Of a DNA stretch of 29,584 bases, positions 15,348 through 23,806 are shown in pieces. The position numbers and the translations under genes are program-made. The notes beneath the pieces are model-generated. The model was not told the origin of the DNA. It saw only the letters and a program-made list of their open reading frames with translations, and did not search any database. The stretch comes from an uncultured Chthonomonadaceae bacterium (GTDB taxonomy: Bacteria > Armatimonadota > Fimbriimonadia > Fimbriimonadales > Fimbriimonadaceae): the NCBI GenBank assembly GCA_946479035.1, contig CAMLDW010000028.1, forward strand, positions 1 through 29,584, written 5' to 3'. The first letter of the stretch is position 1. Each line of letters opens with the position of its first letter.

Positions 15348-16166
15348 ATGTACGAGACCTACTGGGGCCTGAACGAGCCGCCGTTCACGCTGACTCCCGA
15401 TCCTCGGTTCCTCTATATGAGCCGCGCGCACGAAGACGCACTGATGATGCTGCACTACGCGATCACGCGTAACAAGGGCGCTGCCATGCTCGCCGGCGAG
15501 ATCGGGCTCGGTAAGACGACGATCACGAGAAAGCTGCTCGAAACCCTCGACCCGGTCCAGTACCAGCTGGTGATGATCGTCAACCCAATTTTGACCCCGA
15601 CCCAGATGATCCAGGAGATCCTCTCCCAGCTCGGCATCGATTGCGACTCGCGCAACCGGCAGGTCCTGGTCCAGAGGCTCCACCTGGCGCTCCTAGAGAA
15701 CTACGACAAGGGGCGAAAGGTCGTGTTGCTCATCGACGAGGCCCACCTGATCAAAACCTCGGGGGCGTTCGAGGAGCTCCGGCTCCTGCTGAACTGCCAG
15801 ATGAACGACCAGTTCCTGATCAACCTGATCCTCGTCGGACAGTCGGAGCTCAAGGACAAGATTTCCAAGGTGCCGGCGCTCGAGCAGCGCATGGCGGTTC
15901 GGTACGTGCTCAAGCCGCTCGACGAGTTCGACTCTGGCGAGCTGATCATGCACCGCCTGCGCGTCGCGGGCTACGCAGGCGAGAAGTCGCCGTTCACCCC
16001 GGACGCGATCCACGAGATCCACAAGATCAGCAAGGGCGCGCCGCGCGTGATCCTTCAGCTCGCCGACAACGCGATGCTGATGGCGATGGCTCGCAAAGAG
16101 AAGATGGTCGACGGTTTCCTGACCCACGAGGTCGCGGAAGAGTACTGCGGAGGTCTGGCAGCGTGA
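15348..16166 (+). CDS. ExeA/GspA-family AAA ATPase, type IV pilus/secretion operon
   Basis: This 272-residue AAA+ ATPase has the typical start MYETYWGLNEPPFTLTPDP seen in ExeA, MshM and general-secretion ATPases. Walker A is GEIGLGKT (50-57), Walker B is VVLLIDEAH with Asp130-Glu131, and a sensor-like LILVGQSELKDK segment follows. In related systems ExeA works with peptidoglycan-binding partners to install the secretin. This copy lacks the C-terminal membrane and peptidoglycan-binding parts, so it is the short MshM-like form. Being first in the operon with pilM-Q suggests a role in secretin or pilus-machine assembly at the envelope. The last codon and stop overlap the next gene's GTG (GTGA). 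Confidence 0.9.
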   Translation: MYETYWGLNEPPFTLTPDPRFLYMSRAHEDALMMLHYAITRNKGAAMLAGEIGLGKTTITRKLLETLDPVQYQLVMIVNPILTPTQMIQEILSQLGIDCDSRNRQVLVQRLHLALLENYDKGRKVVLLIDEAHLIKTSGAFEELRLLLNCQMNDQFLINLILVGQSELKDKISKVPALEQRMAVRYVLKPLDEFDSGELIMHRLRVAGYAGEKSPFTPDAIHEIHKISKGAPRVILQLADNAMLMAMARKEKMVDGFLTHEVAEEYCGGLAA

Positions 16167-16636
16167 ACCTAGCCGACGCGATCCGAAAGGCTGCCAACAA
16201 AGGCCTGGTGGACGGCTTCCCCGCGGCAGAACCGCAGGGGCGTGACCAGACCGCACAAGTTTTCAAGAACCCAAAGACGGAGGAGAAGTCCATGAACAAC
16301 CTCAAGTCAGTCTTCACGGAGATCCCGGCCAACGCGCCTGAGCCCCCTCAGGCCGCTGTGATGTCGGGCAACGCGATCCGGCTCGAGATCTTCTTGAGCG
16401 GGGAGCAGATGGCCGGGATGCTCAAGGCGATCATGGCCGGGCAGCACTCCGTCCTGACGGTGCGCGAGGCAGCGTCCTACTTGCGCATTGGCCCCAGCCG
16501 GCTAGAGAAGCTGGTCGAAGAGGGCGAGATCCCCTTTGTGGAGATCGACGGACGCTATCGGTTCCCCAAGTCGAACCTCGACGACTGGCTGGCTGTACAG
16601 TCCGCCGCAAACGAGGAGGAAAAGGATGTCGCTTAA
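16163..16636 (+). CDS. Excisionase/MerR-type helix-turn-helix protein in pilus operon
   Basis: This 157-residue protein has a C-terminal HTH_17-type domain (about 95-145). It reads VLTVREAASYLRIG, then the recognition helix PSRLEKLVEEGEIPFVEIDG, and RYRFPKSNLDDWL. This is the fold of excisionases and BldC-like proteins. The N-terminal part (NLADAIRKAANKG onward) is unrelated to anything I know and seems disordered between about 20 and 65. The GTG at 16163 overlaps the ATPase stop; the gene overlaps pilM by 11 bases. It is therefore translated with the pilus machinery. It may be a regulator of the operon, or a co-opted fold acting as an adaptor. The open frame continues far upstream inside the ATPase gene, which is a shadow. 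Confidence 0.82.
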   Translation: MNLADAIRKAANKGLVDGFPAAEPQGRDQTAQVFKNPKTEEKSMNNLKSVFTEIPANAPEPPQAAVMSGNAIRLEIFLSGEQMAGMLKAIMAGQHSVLTVREAASYLRIGPSRLEKLVEEGEIPFVEIDGRYRFPKSNLDDWLAVQSAANEEEKDVA

Positions 16637-17714
16637 ACTCTTTCGGAAGAAGGCCTATGTAGGCGTCGACCTCGGCACGAAGTCCATCAAGGTCGCACAG
16701 ATCGACGCGCACGGCCACCGCTGGGTGGTCAGCAAGCACGGCGAGGCATCGACGCCCGAGGGCTCGATCAAGGACGGCGTGATCGTCGATACCGACGAAG
16801 TCGCCTCCGCACTGAGGCACGCGCTCAAGGTAGCCAGGATCAGCGCCACCAACGCGATCATCGGCGTCGCCGGCGGCTCGGTCATCGTGCGCAACGTGCG
16901 CATCCCGCGCATGCCCGAGGCGACCCTGCGCAAGTCCATCCGGTTCGAGGCGGGCCGCTACGTGCCCTCTTCGATCGAGGACAGCTTCATCGAGTTCGAG
17001 ATCCTGGGCGAGGCCCCGGAGAACCAGATGGACGTGCTGATCGTCGCCGCCCCGCGCGAGATCGTCAAGAGCCGCGTCGAGGCGTGCGCCAAGGCCGGCC
17101 TTGAAGTCGAGGTCGTTGACATCGAGGCGTTCGCTATGTTCCGCGCGCTGGTCGAGGCCGACACCGGTTCGGAGCTCGGCGAGCAGACGATCGCGCTCGT
17201 CGACATCGGCGCGACGACGACCAACGTCAGCGTGATCTCCAAGGGAGTGTTCGCGATGACCCGCTCGATCCCACAGGCGGGCAACACGCTCACGAACGCG
17301 CTCCAAAGCTACTTCAAGCTAGATTTCGAGGACGCCGAGAAGGGCAAGCAGCAGCTCGACCTCAACGTCCTCGTCAACTCGGAGGGACCGGTGGAAAACC
17401 CGCCGCTCCGGGTGTTGCAGCCGCACATCGACGACCTGTTCCGCGAGATCCGACGCTCGCTGAACTACTACCAGTCTCAGCAGACCGACCAGGGCGAGGC
17501 CAGGCCGGTGACGAAGATCATCGTCTCCGGAGGCGGCGCCCGAATGCCGGGAATGGCCGAGTACATGAGCCACAAGCTGGACATCCCCACGGAGTCCGCA
17601 GGCGTGTACGACTGCGCCCGGTTCGTAGCTCCTGCAAACGACGAAAACAACCACGGCTATGAGCTGGCCGTCGCCTCGGGGCTCGCGCTCCGGTCGATGA
17701 CCAAGGTGGCCTAG
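16626..17714 (+). CDS. pilM: Type IV pilus assembly protein PilM
   Basis: This 362-residue actin-like cytosolic ATPase links the pilus alignment complex to the inner membrane by gripping the PilN N-terminus. It has the family start KAYVGVDLGTKSIKVAQID with phosphate-loop residues near 14-20. IALVDIGATTTNVSVIS (phosphate 2) and IIVSGGGARMPGMAEYM (adenosine motif) follow. Length matches the family. The ATG at 16626 has AGGAGGAAAAGG just upstream. The C-terminal region (LAVASGLALRSMTKVA) is standard. It is followed by pilN after 18 bases. Confidence 0.93.
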   Translation: MSLKLFRKKAYVGVDLGTKSIKVAQIDAHGHRWVVSKHGEASTPEGSIKDGVIVDTDEVASALRHALKVARISATNAIIGVAGGSVIVRNVRIPRMPEATLRKSIRFEAGRYVPSSIEDSFIEFEILGEAPENQMDVLIVAAPREIVKSRVEACAKAGLEVEVVDIEAFAMFRALVEADTGSELGEQTIALVDIGATTTNVSVISKGVFAMTRSIPQAGNTLTNALQSYFKLDFEDAEKGKQQLDLNVLVNSEGPVENPPLRVLQPHIDDLFREIRRSLNYYQSQQTDQGEARPVTKIIVSGGGARMPGMAEYMSHKLDIPTESAGVYDCARFVAPANDENNHGYELAVASGLALRSMTKVA

Positions 17715-17732
17715 CCCCAGAGAGACCAACCC

Positions 17733-18326
17733 ATGCCATTTGTCAACCTAATCAAAGAAGACAGGCTTGCCGCGGCGGCAAGAGAGCGGCAGATCAGGAT
17801 GGCCGTGATGCTCTGCATCGGCATCGGCGCCCTGTCGTTTGTGGGCGCGGGCTACTTCACCTTCGAGGCCAGCAGGGCCAACGCGAAGGTCGCGGGGCTG
17901 GAAAGCGCCTTGCAGAAGGCCAAGCCCTACATGAAGAAGGTCGAGGCCAACAACGCCGAGATCGAAAAGCTCGAGCCGCGCATCAAGACCCTCACCGACG
18001 CCCAGAAGTCGACCCAGCAGTGGTCGCACATCATGGAGCACCTCAAGACGAACATGCCTACCGGGGTGTGGCTGACGGCGATCGTCTGTCAGCGACAGAA
18101 CCCCGGCGAGCCGGTCGCGGTCTCGCTCAAAGGGCTGAGCACGACCCAGGAGGCGGTGGGCTACCTGATCCTCCGCGTCGAGATGAGCACCGACCTAGAA
18201 GGGCCTGAGCTGGTCTATACGCAGGAGCGCCGCACCGAGAAGGGCAAGGCGCTCGAGTTCGAGGTCAAGGGCAAGCTCGCGGGCTCGGCCCCCGAGAAGC
18301 CCAAGACGAAGGAGGCTGCAGCGTGA
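17733..18326 (+). CDS. pilN: Type IV pilus inner-membrane protein PilN
   Basis: This 197-residue single-pass protein has the N-terminal PilM-binding peptide (PFVNLIKED, the INL motif). One membrane helix spans about 24-42 (AVMLCIGIGALSFVGAGYF), a coiled coil about 45-95, then a ferredoxin-like periplasmic domain (GVWLTAIVCQRQNP, VAVSLKGLSTTQEAVGYL). A Lys/Glu-rich tail ends it. It is expected to dimerise with PilO. The stop overlaps the pilO GTG by four bases. Confidence 0.9.
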   Translation: MPFVNLIKEDRLAAAARERQIRMAVMLCIGIGALSFVGAGYFTFEASRANAKVAGLESALQKAKPYMKKVEANNAEIEKLEPRIKTLTDAQKSTQQWSHIMEHLKTNMPTGVWLTAIVCQRQNPGEPVAVSLKGLSTTQEAVGYLILRVEMSTDLEGPELVYTQERRTEKGKALEFEVKGKLAGSAPEKPKTKEAAA

Positions 18327-19042
18327 GCAAGAAGAATTCACCCAAGTCGTTCGTCCTCTTTTCACTGATCGTGCTGGCACTGGGTGGCGGAGCCACCTAT
18401 TTCCAGTACACCGCAGTGCAAAAGGCGAAGTCGAAGGTCACCGAGCTTGAGGCCGTCGTGCCGAGCCAGAAGGAACTCGAGGCCAACCTGGCCTCGTCGA
18501 GCCAGAAGCTCCTCGACTACCAAAGCAAGCTCGCCCACCTCGAAGGCTCGGTTCCCGACGTCGCCTACGTCCCTACGCTCCTCAAGGAGCTCGAGGAAGT
18601 GGGCACGAGCCACGGAATCAAGGTCACGGCAGTCCGACCGGTCCCCCAGTCGCTCATGCCCGCCTCCGCCACGCCGGAAGAGGGCAAGACGGTGAAGAAG
18701 AAGGACTACCAGGAGATCGAGATCGAGATCAAGGGCCGGGGCCGCTACGACGACGTCAAGTCGCTCTTGGACGCGCTCACGACCTTTCCGAAGATCCTCG
18801 CCGTGAAGACCATCAACGTTTCTCCCGAAAGAGACTTAGCGACGATCGGTGAGCCGTTCGTCGAGGCGACGATCAACGTGGTCGCCTACGTGTTCCCGTT
18901 CGAGTACGTGCCGGGTCAGGCGCAGGGCAACCCGCAGATGCAGGCCGGCACGCAGCAGCCCGCAGGCCAGCAGAGCGCGGTCGTTACTGGCAAGACCCAG
19001 ACCCAGAAGATCGCCAAGGTTGGAGGCAGCAAGCATGAATAA
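18323..19042 (+). CDS. pilO: Type IV pilus inner-membrane protein PilO
   Basis: This 239-residue protein has a short cytosolic start, one membrane helix (FVLFSLIVLALGGGATYF, about 10-27), a coiled coil to about 80 (VVPSQKELEANL, SQKLLDYQSKL), then a periplasmic ferredoxin-like domain. The latter is marked by VPTLLKELEEVGTSHGIKVTAVRP and EIEIEIKGRGRYDDVKSLLDAL. The Gln-rich C-terminal extension after about residue 200 is longer than in model PilO proteins. The GTG start at 18323 overlaps the pilN stop, and the gene overlaps the next one by eight bases. Confidence 0.9.
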   Translation: MSKKNSPKSFVLFSLIVLALGGGATYFQYTAVQKAKSKVTELEAVVPSQKELEANLASSSQKLLDYQSKLAHLEGSVPDVAYVPTLLKELEEVGTSHGIKVTAVRPVPQSLMPASATPEEGKTVKKKDYQEIEIEIKGRGRYDDVKSLLDALTTFPKILAVKTINVSPERDLATIGEPFVEATINVVAYVFPFEYVPGQAQGNPQMQAGTQQPAGQQSAVVTGKTQTQKIAKVGGSKHE

Positions 19043-19640
19043 GGAAAAGAAGAAGCTCCTCGTCGTCGGCGTGCTCGCGCTCGCCGTGGTAGGCGTAGGC
19101 GCCTTCCAGTTCATGGGCCACAAGCCGAAGGTGGTCGCCAAGTCGGACAAGGACCCGTCCAAGGCGATGCTCGTCGCGGACGCGGCCGTGAAGGACCCCG
19201 AGGCGGACCTGAAGAGGTACATCGTCCCGCTGATGTCGCCGGCGGACTCGCCGCGCGACCCGTTCACGCCGCAGGCGGTCATCATCGACGAGCCGACTAC
19301 GCAGGACAACCACGCGCTCATCCCGGCGCCGGGCAGCATCGGCGGCAATCGGGAGATCAACGTCAACGGGCAGGGCCCCACAGGCCCGATCAACCCGAAC
19401 TTTTCGCAGATCGACCCGAACGGGCTCAGCCTATCGCCGATCAATTCGGGACCCGTACTACGCGGCGTGATCATCGGCAAACAGAACATGGCGATCATCG
19501 AGAACGCCAACAAGGAGCAGGTGCTCGTTTGGGAAGGAAAGATGTTTGGAAATTGGACAGTGGTCGCGATCAGCGACACGGAAGTCGTTTTGAACAACCA
19601 AGGAAAAGTAATGAAATTGGCCCTCGCAGGAGGCAACTAG
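19035..19640 (+). CDS. pilP: PilP-like type IV pilus periplasmic protein
   Basis: This 201-residue protein occupies the pilP position. It has an N-terminal membrane helix (LLVVGVLALAVVGVGAF, about 8-24), a polar and Pro/Asn-rich linker carrying SPADSPRDPFTP, then a small C-terminal beta domain. That domain begins GPVLRGVIIGKQNMAIIEN and ends VVAISDTEVVLNNQGKVMKLAL, the PilP/GspC homology-region pattern that contacts secretin N-domains. It has a membrane helix rather than the lipoprotein signal of classical PilP, so the symbol rests partly on position. The ATG at 19035 is the first start after the preceding gene's ribosome site GGAGG; it overlaps pilO by eight bases. Confidence 0.8.
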   Translation: MNKEKKKLLVVGVLALAVVGVGAFQFMGHKPKVVAKSDKDPSKAMLVADAAVKDPEADLKRYIVPLMSPADSPRDPFTPQAVIIDEPTTQDNHALIPAPGSIGGNREINVNGQGPTGPINPNFSQIDPNGLSLSPINSGPVLRGVIIGKQNMAIIENANKEQVLVWEGKMFGNWTVVAISDTEVVLNNQGKVMKLALAGGN

Positions 19641-19645
19641 AAACC

Positions 19646-22387
19646 ATGAAAACACTCACAGCGGGACTCGCTTTGGCTCTGGCCGCCTTCGCGGTCGGTG
19701 CGCCTTCGAAGTCCACCATCACGAAGGTCACCTCGACCAACGTTGGAGGGGGAGTCGAGATCGCCGTACAGGGCGAGTCTCTGCAGCAACCTAAGACGTT
19801 CTTCGCGAGTGGCCACAGCTTGTTCGTCGTCCAGTTCGACGCCTACCTCGTGCCCGCGCCTGGCAAGTTCCAGGTCGACACGGCGGGGGTCGGATACGTC
19901 CGTTACGTGCGCTTCCAGGCCAAGCCGGCCGTCTCTCGCCTGACCATCCAGGTCGGCAAGGGCACGGAGCCGGTGGTCAGCCAGGACAACGGCACGTGGT
20001 ACGTGCGCTTCGGTGTCGCCGACAGCGCCAAGCCGCAGACCGACGCGGGCATCAACGATGATTCGGCAGCCTTCCAAAAGGCGATCGAGCAGTTAGGCGC
20101 CCCGGTCGGTACCAAAGGCGTCTCCGTCCTCTCAGGCGACCAGAGCTCGAGCGTCAAGCTCCCAAGCCAGGACTTGAAGAAGGCGAACTCGGAGTGGAAG
20201 CCGGGCGACATCGTCGGTTTCGTGCCGACCGCCGGGTTCACGCAGCCGACCACCGCCGCCGAACTACTTAAGGCACCGAACGTTCCCGGGCCGATCGGCT
20301 CGCCGTTCAAGGACACGAACATCTCGCTGACCATGAACCAGGCCGACATCCTGGTCATCCTCGAATCCTTCGCGCGCCAGGCGCACGTGAACATCGTCTC
20401 CGCGCCCGACGTGAGCCCCAAGGACAAGCCGTTGCTGCTCTCCTTGAAGATGGACGACGTGGACCTCGACTTTGCGATGACGACCGTGACGGCGCTCGCC
20501 GACCTCCGCTTCACGCGGATCGGTGACACGTTCATCGTCAGCAAGTCGGGCGACTTCCGCTCCCGCGTGAGCTCGATCGTCCGCCAGAGCGGCGGCAAGT
20601 ACGAGACGCGCGTGGTCGACCTCTCTTCGGGAGAGGCCAAGCAGATCCGCGACGCCACGCTTCAGACGCTTCCGCAGGACGGGCCTGACGGCTACTACGA
20701 GATCGTCGACCCGACCGTCGCCGTCAACTCCGCGGACAACGCGTTCGCGCAGGGCGGCAGCTCGGGCGCGAACAACGGCGCTGCCGACAACGGCGCGGCG
20801 ACCAACGGCGGCAACGCCGGCAACGGCACCGCGAACCCGACAGGCGGACCGCAGACCAACGTCGGCACCCCGGCCTCGAAGCGCGCAAAGTACGTGCTGC
20901 TGATCGGCGAGCCGCGACGCCTCGACGTGATCGAAGGCTACGTTCGCGAGCTCGACAAGCGGATCTCCTCGAGCTTCTCGCTCGCAGGCACCGCGAACTA
21001 CAGCACGGTGGTCGTCCCGATCGTCAGCGGCCAGACGCTGAAGGTCAAAGACATGCTCATGAGCGTGTTGGCGACGAACCCGCGGCGCGGCGACTACACC
21101 ATCGACGAGACCTCCGTCAAGGAGCTCGCCGAAGGGCAGGAGTCCGTCAAGATGCTGCTGATCGCAGGGCCTAAGGACGAGCTCGAGTACCTCCGCGCGT
21201 TCGCGGACACGCTCGACGCCGAGCTTTGCGCCAATGCGGGAATGAACCGCGACACGGACCCCGAATCGTTCAAGCAGTTCTATGAGGTCGTAGACCTCAA
21301 GTTCATCGAGCCGACGCACGCCGCGTTCGACCTCAAGAGCCGCGTCCGCGGCCTGTACGTCACGATCCTTCCCGACCCGGTCACACCTGGCCTGTCGGGG
21401 CAGGACTCGCAGAAAAAGCAGGACACGGGCGACGCCGGCACGGGCGCGAACGGCGCAGCCGGCGGATCGACGGGCGGCGCTGCCAAGACCGCCGAGATCA
21501 CTCGGCAGGTCGGCCACGAGCAGATGAGGCTCGTGCTCCGCGGCACGAAGACCCAGATCCTTGAAGCCAAGGACTACCTGAAGAACGTGGACCTCCCGGC
21601 GCGCCAAGTCTCGGTCGAGATGCGCGTGATGGAGATGTCCAAGACGGACGCACAGAAGGTGGGCCTCGATTGGTCCCTGCTCTCCGGCGGCCGCCTGACC
21701 TCCTTCCGGATGAACCAGGGCCTCGGAGCGAACGCGGACACCTCCGGTACGACCTCGTTCCACTACCAGGACAACGCGACCTCGTCGCTCGACTTCCTCG
21801 GGCTCCTCGACTCGATCTCTAACAAGAACAACCTGATCGCCCGGCCGAACACGCTTGTGACGGACGGCCGCAGCAGCCACCTCTTCGTGGGTGACACGAT
21901 CCGGTACGTCAAGACGATCAACGCGAGCCAGAACGGCACGACGGTCGAGATCGACAAGGTCGAAGTCGGCGTGACGGTGGACCTCACCGCGCGCGTCGGC
22001 GCCGATGGCAACATCTCGCTCGACCTCGACCAGACCTTCAGCATCCTGAACGGCTTCACGCCGGTCCCTGGCGGCGGCCAGATCCCGCAGACGAGCGACC
22101 GCAAGTCGTCCCTTTTCCTCTCGGTGAAGGACGGCGAGACGATCGCCCTGGGCGGCCTCATCCAGGACCAGGACCGAAGGAGCGTCTCGGGGATCCCGAT
22201 CCTCAAGGACCTGCCGCTGATCGGAGTGCTCTTCCGGCGCACCGACAACAGCAAGATCCGCACTGAGGTCGTGTTCTTCCTGACGGCGCACGTCGTGGAC
22301 AACACCAACGCCCTGACCGCTGGCGACCCGCGCAAGTCGGACGGCGGCGGCACCACGGCCAATCCCAAAGGCGGCAAGGGCAAGTAG
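19646..22387 (+). CDS. pilQ: Type IV pilus secretin PilQ (AMIN domain)
   Basis: This 913-residue outer-membrane secretin forms the gated channel for the pilus. It has a signal peptide (about 1-18) and an AMIN domain (about 23-120, ITKVTSTNVGGGVEIAVQG), which binds peptidoglycan in relatives. The N0/STN-like region (about 220-300, LTMNQADILVILESFARQAHVN) and further N-domains follow. The C-terminal secretin domain (about 640-890) shows VSVEMRVMEMSKTDAQ, ARPNTLVTDGRS, VEVGVTVDLTARVG, and the end motif GETIALGGLIQDQD with IPILKDLPLIGVLFR. Two Gly/Asn/Ala-rich linkers (about 366-410 and 587-617) make it longer than typical PilQ. AGGAGG precedes the ATG at 19646; the open frame runs upstream into pilP. 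Confidence 0.95.
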   Translation: MKTLTAGLALALAAFAVGAPSKSTITKVTSTNVGGGVEIAVQGESLQQPKTFFASGHSLFVVQFDAYLVPAPGKFQVDTAGVGYVRYVRFQAKPAVSRLTIQVGKGTEPVVSQDNGTWYVRFGVADSAKPQTDAGINDDSAAFQKAIEQLGAPVGTKGVSVLSGDQSSSVKLPSQDLKKANSEWKPGDIVGFVPTAGFTQPTTAAELLKAPNVPGPIGSPFKDTNISLTMNQADILVILESFARQAHVNIVSAPDVSPKDKPLLLSLKMDDVDLDFAMTTVTALADLRFTRIGDTFIVSKSGDFRSRVSSIVRQSGGKYETRVVDLSSGEAKQIRDATLQTLPQDGPDGYYEIVDPTVAVNSADNAFAQGGSSGANNGAADNGAATNGGNAGNGTANPTGGPQTNVGTPASKRAKYVLLIGEPRRLDVIEGYVRELDKRISSSFSLAGTANYSTVVVPIVSGQTLKVKDMLMSVLATNPRRGDYTIDETSVKELAEGQESVKMLLIAGPKDELEYLRAFADTLDAELCANAGMNRDTDPESFKQFYEVVDLKFIEPTHAAFDLKSRVRGLYVTILPDPVTPGLSGQDSQKKQDTGDAGTGANGAAGGSTGGAAKTAEITRQVGHEQMRLVLRGTKTQILEAKDYLKNVDLPARQVSVEMRVMEMSKTDAQKVGLDWSLLSGGRLTSFRMNQGLGANADTSGTTSFHYQDNATSSLDFLGLLDSISNKNNLIARPNTLVTDGRSSHLFVGDTIRYVKTINASQNGTTVEIDKVEVGVTVDLTARVGADGNISLDLDQTFSILNGFTPVPGGGQIPQTSDRKSSLFLSVKDGETIALGGLIQDQDRRSVSGIPILKDLPLIGVLFRRTDNSKIRTEVVFFLTAHVVDNTNALTAGDPRKSDGGGTTANPKGGKGK

Positions 22388-22405
22388 CCCGGGCCGAAAA
22401 GACCA

Positions 22406-22435
22406 GGGGCCGGACGCAAGCGTGCGTCCGGCCCC
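22406..22435 (+). terminator. Hairpin terminator after pilQ
   Basis: A perfect 13-bp stem (GGGGCCGGACGCA paired with TGCGTCCGGCCCC) closes a four-base AGCG loop 18 bases after the pilQ stop. The T-tract is poor (TCCGATTTAAAT), so termination efficiency is uncertain, but stem strength and position fit the operon end. Confidence 0.75.
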
Positions 22436-22470
22436 TCCGATTTAAATGGGCTAAACCGGCCCTAGGGGAC

Positions 22471-22499
22471 TTGACGGCTAGGCTCGGCGGGTATATAGT
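22471..22499 (+). promoter_or_regulatory. Strong sigma70-type promoter of the porin gene
   Basis: TTGACG (22471-22476), a 17-base spacer and TATAGT (22494-22499) each match consensus at five of six bases. Transcription would start at about 22506, which is the A of the predicted ATG, so the mRNA is expected to be leaderless. Confidence 0.75.
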
Positions 22500-22505
22500 G
22501 GGCCT

Positions 22506-23705
22506 ATGCTGTTCTACGTCCCGGTCGATGCCGCTCACATGATGGGGCCGCTCGATGTTTTCTTTCAACTCATGTCCCGGTACGAAACGCACCGCAACGT
22601 CGGGTTTGACAGCGCAGCGGGCGACGACCGGACCGTCTTTCTAAACCGTGGCCGACTCGGCTTCGACTGGAAGCAGGGCGAGGACGCCAACATCCGTGTT
22701 AGCTTCCAATACTCAAGCATCAACACCAAGGATGAAGGGACCGGGTTCCCTGGCTTCGTGCCGACGGGCGACTTCGTCGAGCGCAAGAGGCAGGACCTCA
22801 ACGAGGCCTACATCGAAAAGAAGAACGGCGAGAACGACTCGTTCCGCATCGGTCGCCAGTCGATCAGCCGTGACTGGCTCGTCGGCGCGCAGGAGTGGGG
22901 CGAGGTCGGCCGCTCGTGGGACGGCATCTCTGTGATGCACGGCCCGTGCGACTTCTTCGTTGGTCAGCTCGACCTCGACTCGGGCAGCGTCGCCGGTTTT
23001 GGCAGCAGCCAGAAGCTCGCCTACGCCGGCCACAACTGGGGCAGGTGGGGCAAGACCTCGATCTATTACAAGAGCGACGACACCGCCGCTGACAGCCTCT
23101 ACACCCTTGGCCACTCCTATGAGCACGAAGGCGGCAACGTCGAGTGGATGCTCAACGGCGCTCTGCAGTGGGGCCGCCAGGGAGGAGTCGACCAGAACGC
23201 ATGGGCCGGCATCGCCGGCGCGCACCTCGGTCTGGGCAGCCGGCTCAGCGCGTGGGCGCACTACGCGACCGCATCCGGCGGTACGACGAGCGCGGGCCAC
23301 AGCCGCACCTTCGACGAGCTTTATCCGAACGACCACGGGCGATTCGGCCTGATGGACCTGCAGGCGTTGAGCAACGTCCAGACGTTCGGCGTCGGACTGA
23401 GCCTTGAGCTCAGCAAGGACATGGGGCTCATGGCCGGTTACCACTCGTTCAAGCTGTTCGACGCTGAAGACGCTTGGTACAACACCAGCCTCGGCCTCAA
23501 CTACGTCGGTGCCGTCGATCCCTCCGGACTCAGCGGCACGGACGTCGGCAACGAGATGGACGTGGCCTTCCACTGGATGGCCAGCGACCACTTCAACGTC
23601 AGCGCGGGCTTCGGCGTGTTCAACCCGGGCTCGTTCCTCCAGAACGTCGGTTTCGGCAGCGACAACCAGACGTTCTTCTATGCCAAGCTCGGCCTCAAGT
23701 ACTGA
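22506..23705 (+). CDS. Porin-like outer-membrane beta-barrel protein (alginate-export-like)
   Basis: This 399-residue protein looks like a large beta-barrel of the alginate-export/porin type. It has alternating amphipathic strands with aromatic girdles (ANIRVSFQYSSINTKD, SFRIGRQSISRDWLVGAQEW, KTSIYYKSDDT, SLELSKDMGLMAGYHSF) and a last strand QTFFYAKLGLKY ending in an aromatic residue, as barrel proteins require. The odd point is the N-terminus: MLFYVPVDAAHMMGPLDVFFQLMSRYE has no positive start, hydrophobic run or cleavage site. An in-frame stop (22479-22481) rules out an upstream extension. The promoter predicts an RNA beginning on this ATG. Either the protein uses an unusual route, or the gene has lost its signal peptide. 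A terminator follows. Confidence 0.78.
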   Translation: MLFYVPVDAAHMMGPLDVFFQLMSRYETHRNVGFDSAAGDDRTVFLNRGRLGFDWKQGEDANIRVSFQYSSINTKDEGTGFPGFVPTGDFVERKRQDLNEAYIEKKNGENDSFRIGRQSISRDWLVGAQEWGEVGRSWDGISVMHGPCDFFVGQLDLDSGSVAGFGSSQKLAYAGHNWGRWGKTSIYYKSDDTAADSLYTLGHSYEHEGGNVEWMLNGALQWGRQGGVDQNAWAGIAGAHLGLGSRLSAWAHYATASGGTTSAGHSRTFDELYPNDHGRFGLMDLQALSNVQTFGVGLSLELSKDMGLMAGYHSFKLFDAEDAWYNTSLGLNYVGAVDPSGLSGTDVGNEMDVAFHWMASDHFNVSAGFGVFNPGSFLQNVGFGSDNQTFFYAKLGLKY

Positions 23706-23727
23706 GCCGGACGAGATGACACGAACG

Positions 23728-23758
23728 ACGGCCCGGGTAGTGGACCCGGGCCGTTTTT
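23728..23758 (+). terminator. Intrinsic terminator after the porin gene
   Basis: An 11-bp stem (ACGGCCCGGGT with ACCCGGGCCGT), a five-base loop and five T residues lie 23 bases after the stop codon. This is a textbook rho-independent terminator. Confidence 0.92.
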
Positions 23759-23806
23759 CATGTGCCCCGCGAGGCTCTGGCACGTCTTTGGCGTTGTAGT
23801 AGAACG

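Noticed and set aside
20264..22291. 675-residue minus-strand frame opposite pilQ
   Set aside because: Shadow of pilQ; composition dominated by Arg/Val/Asp as expected from antisense high-GC codons.
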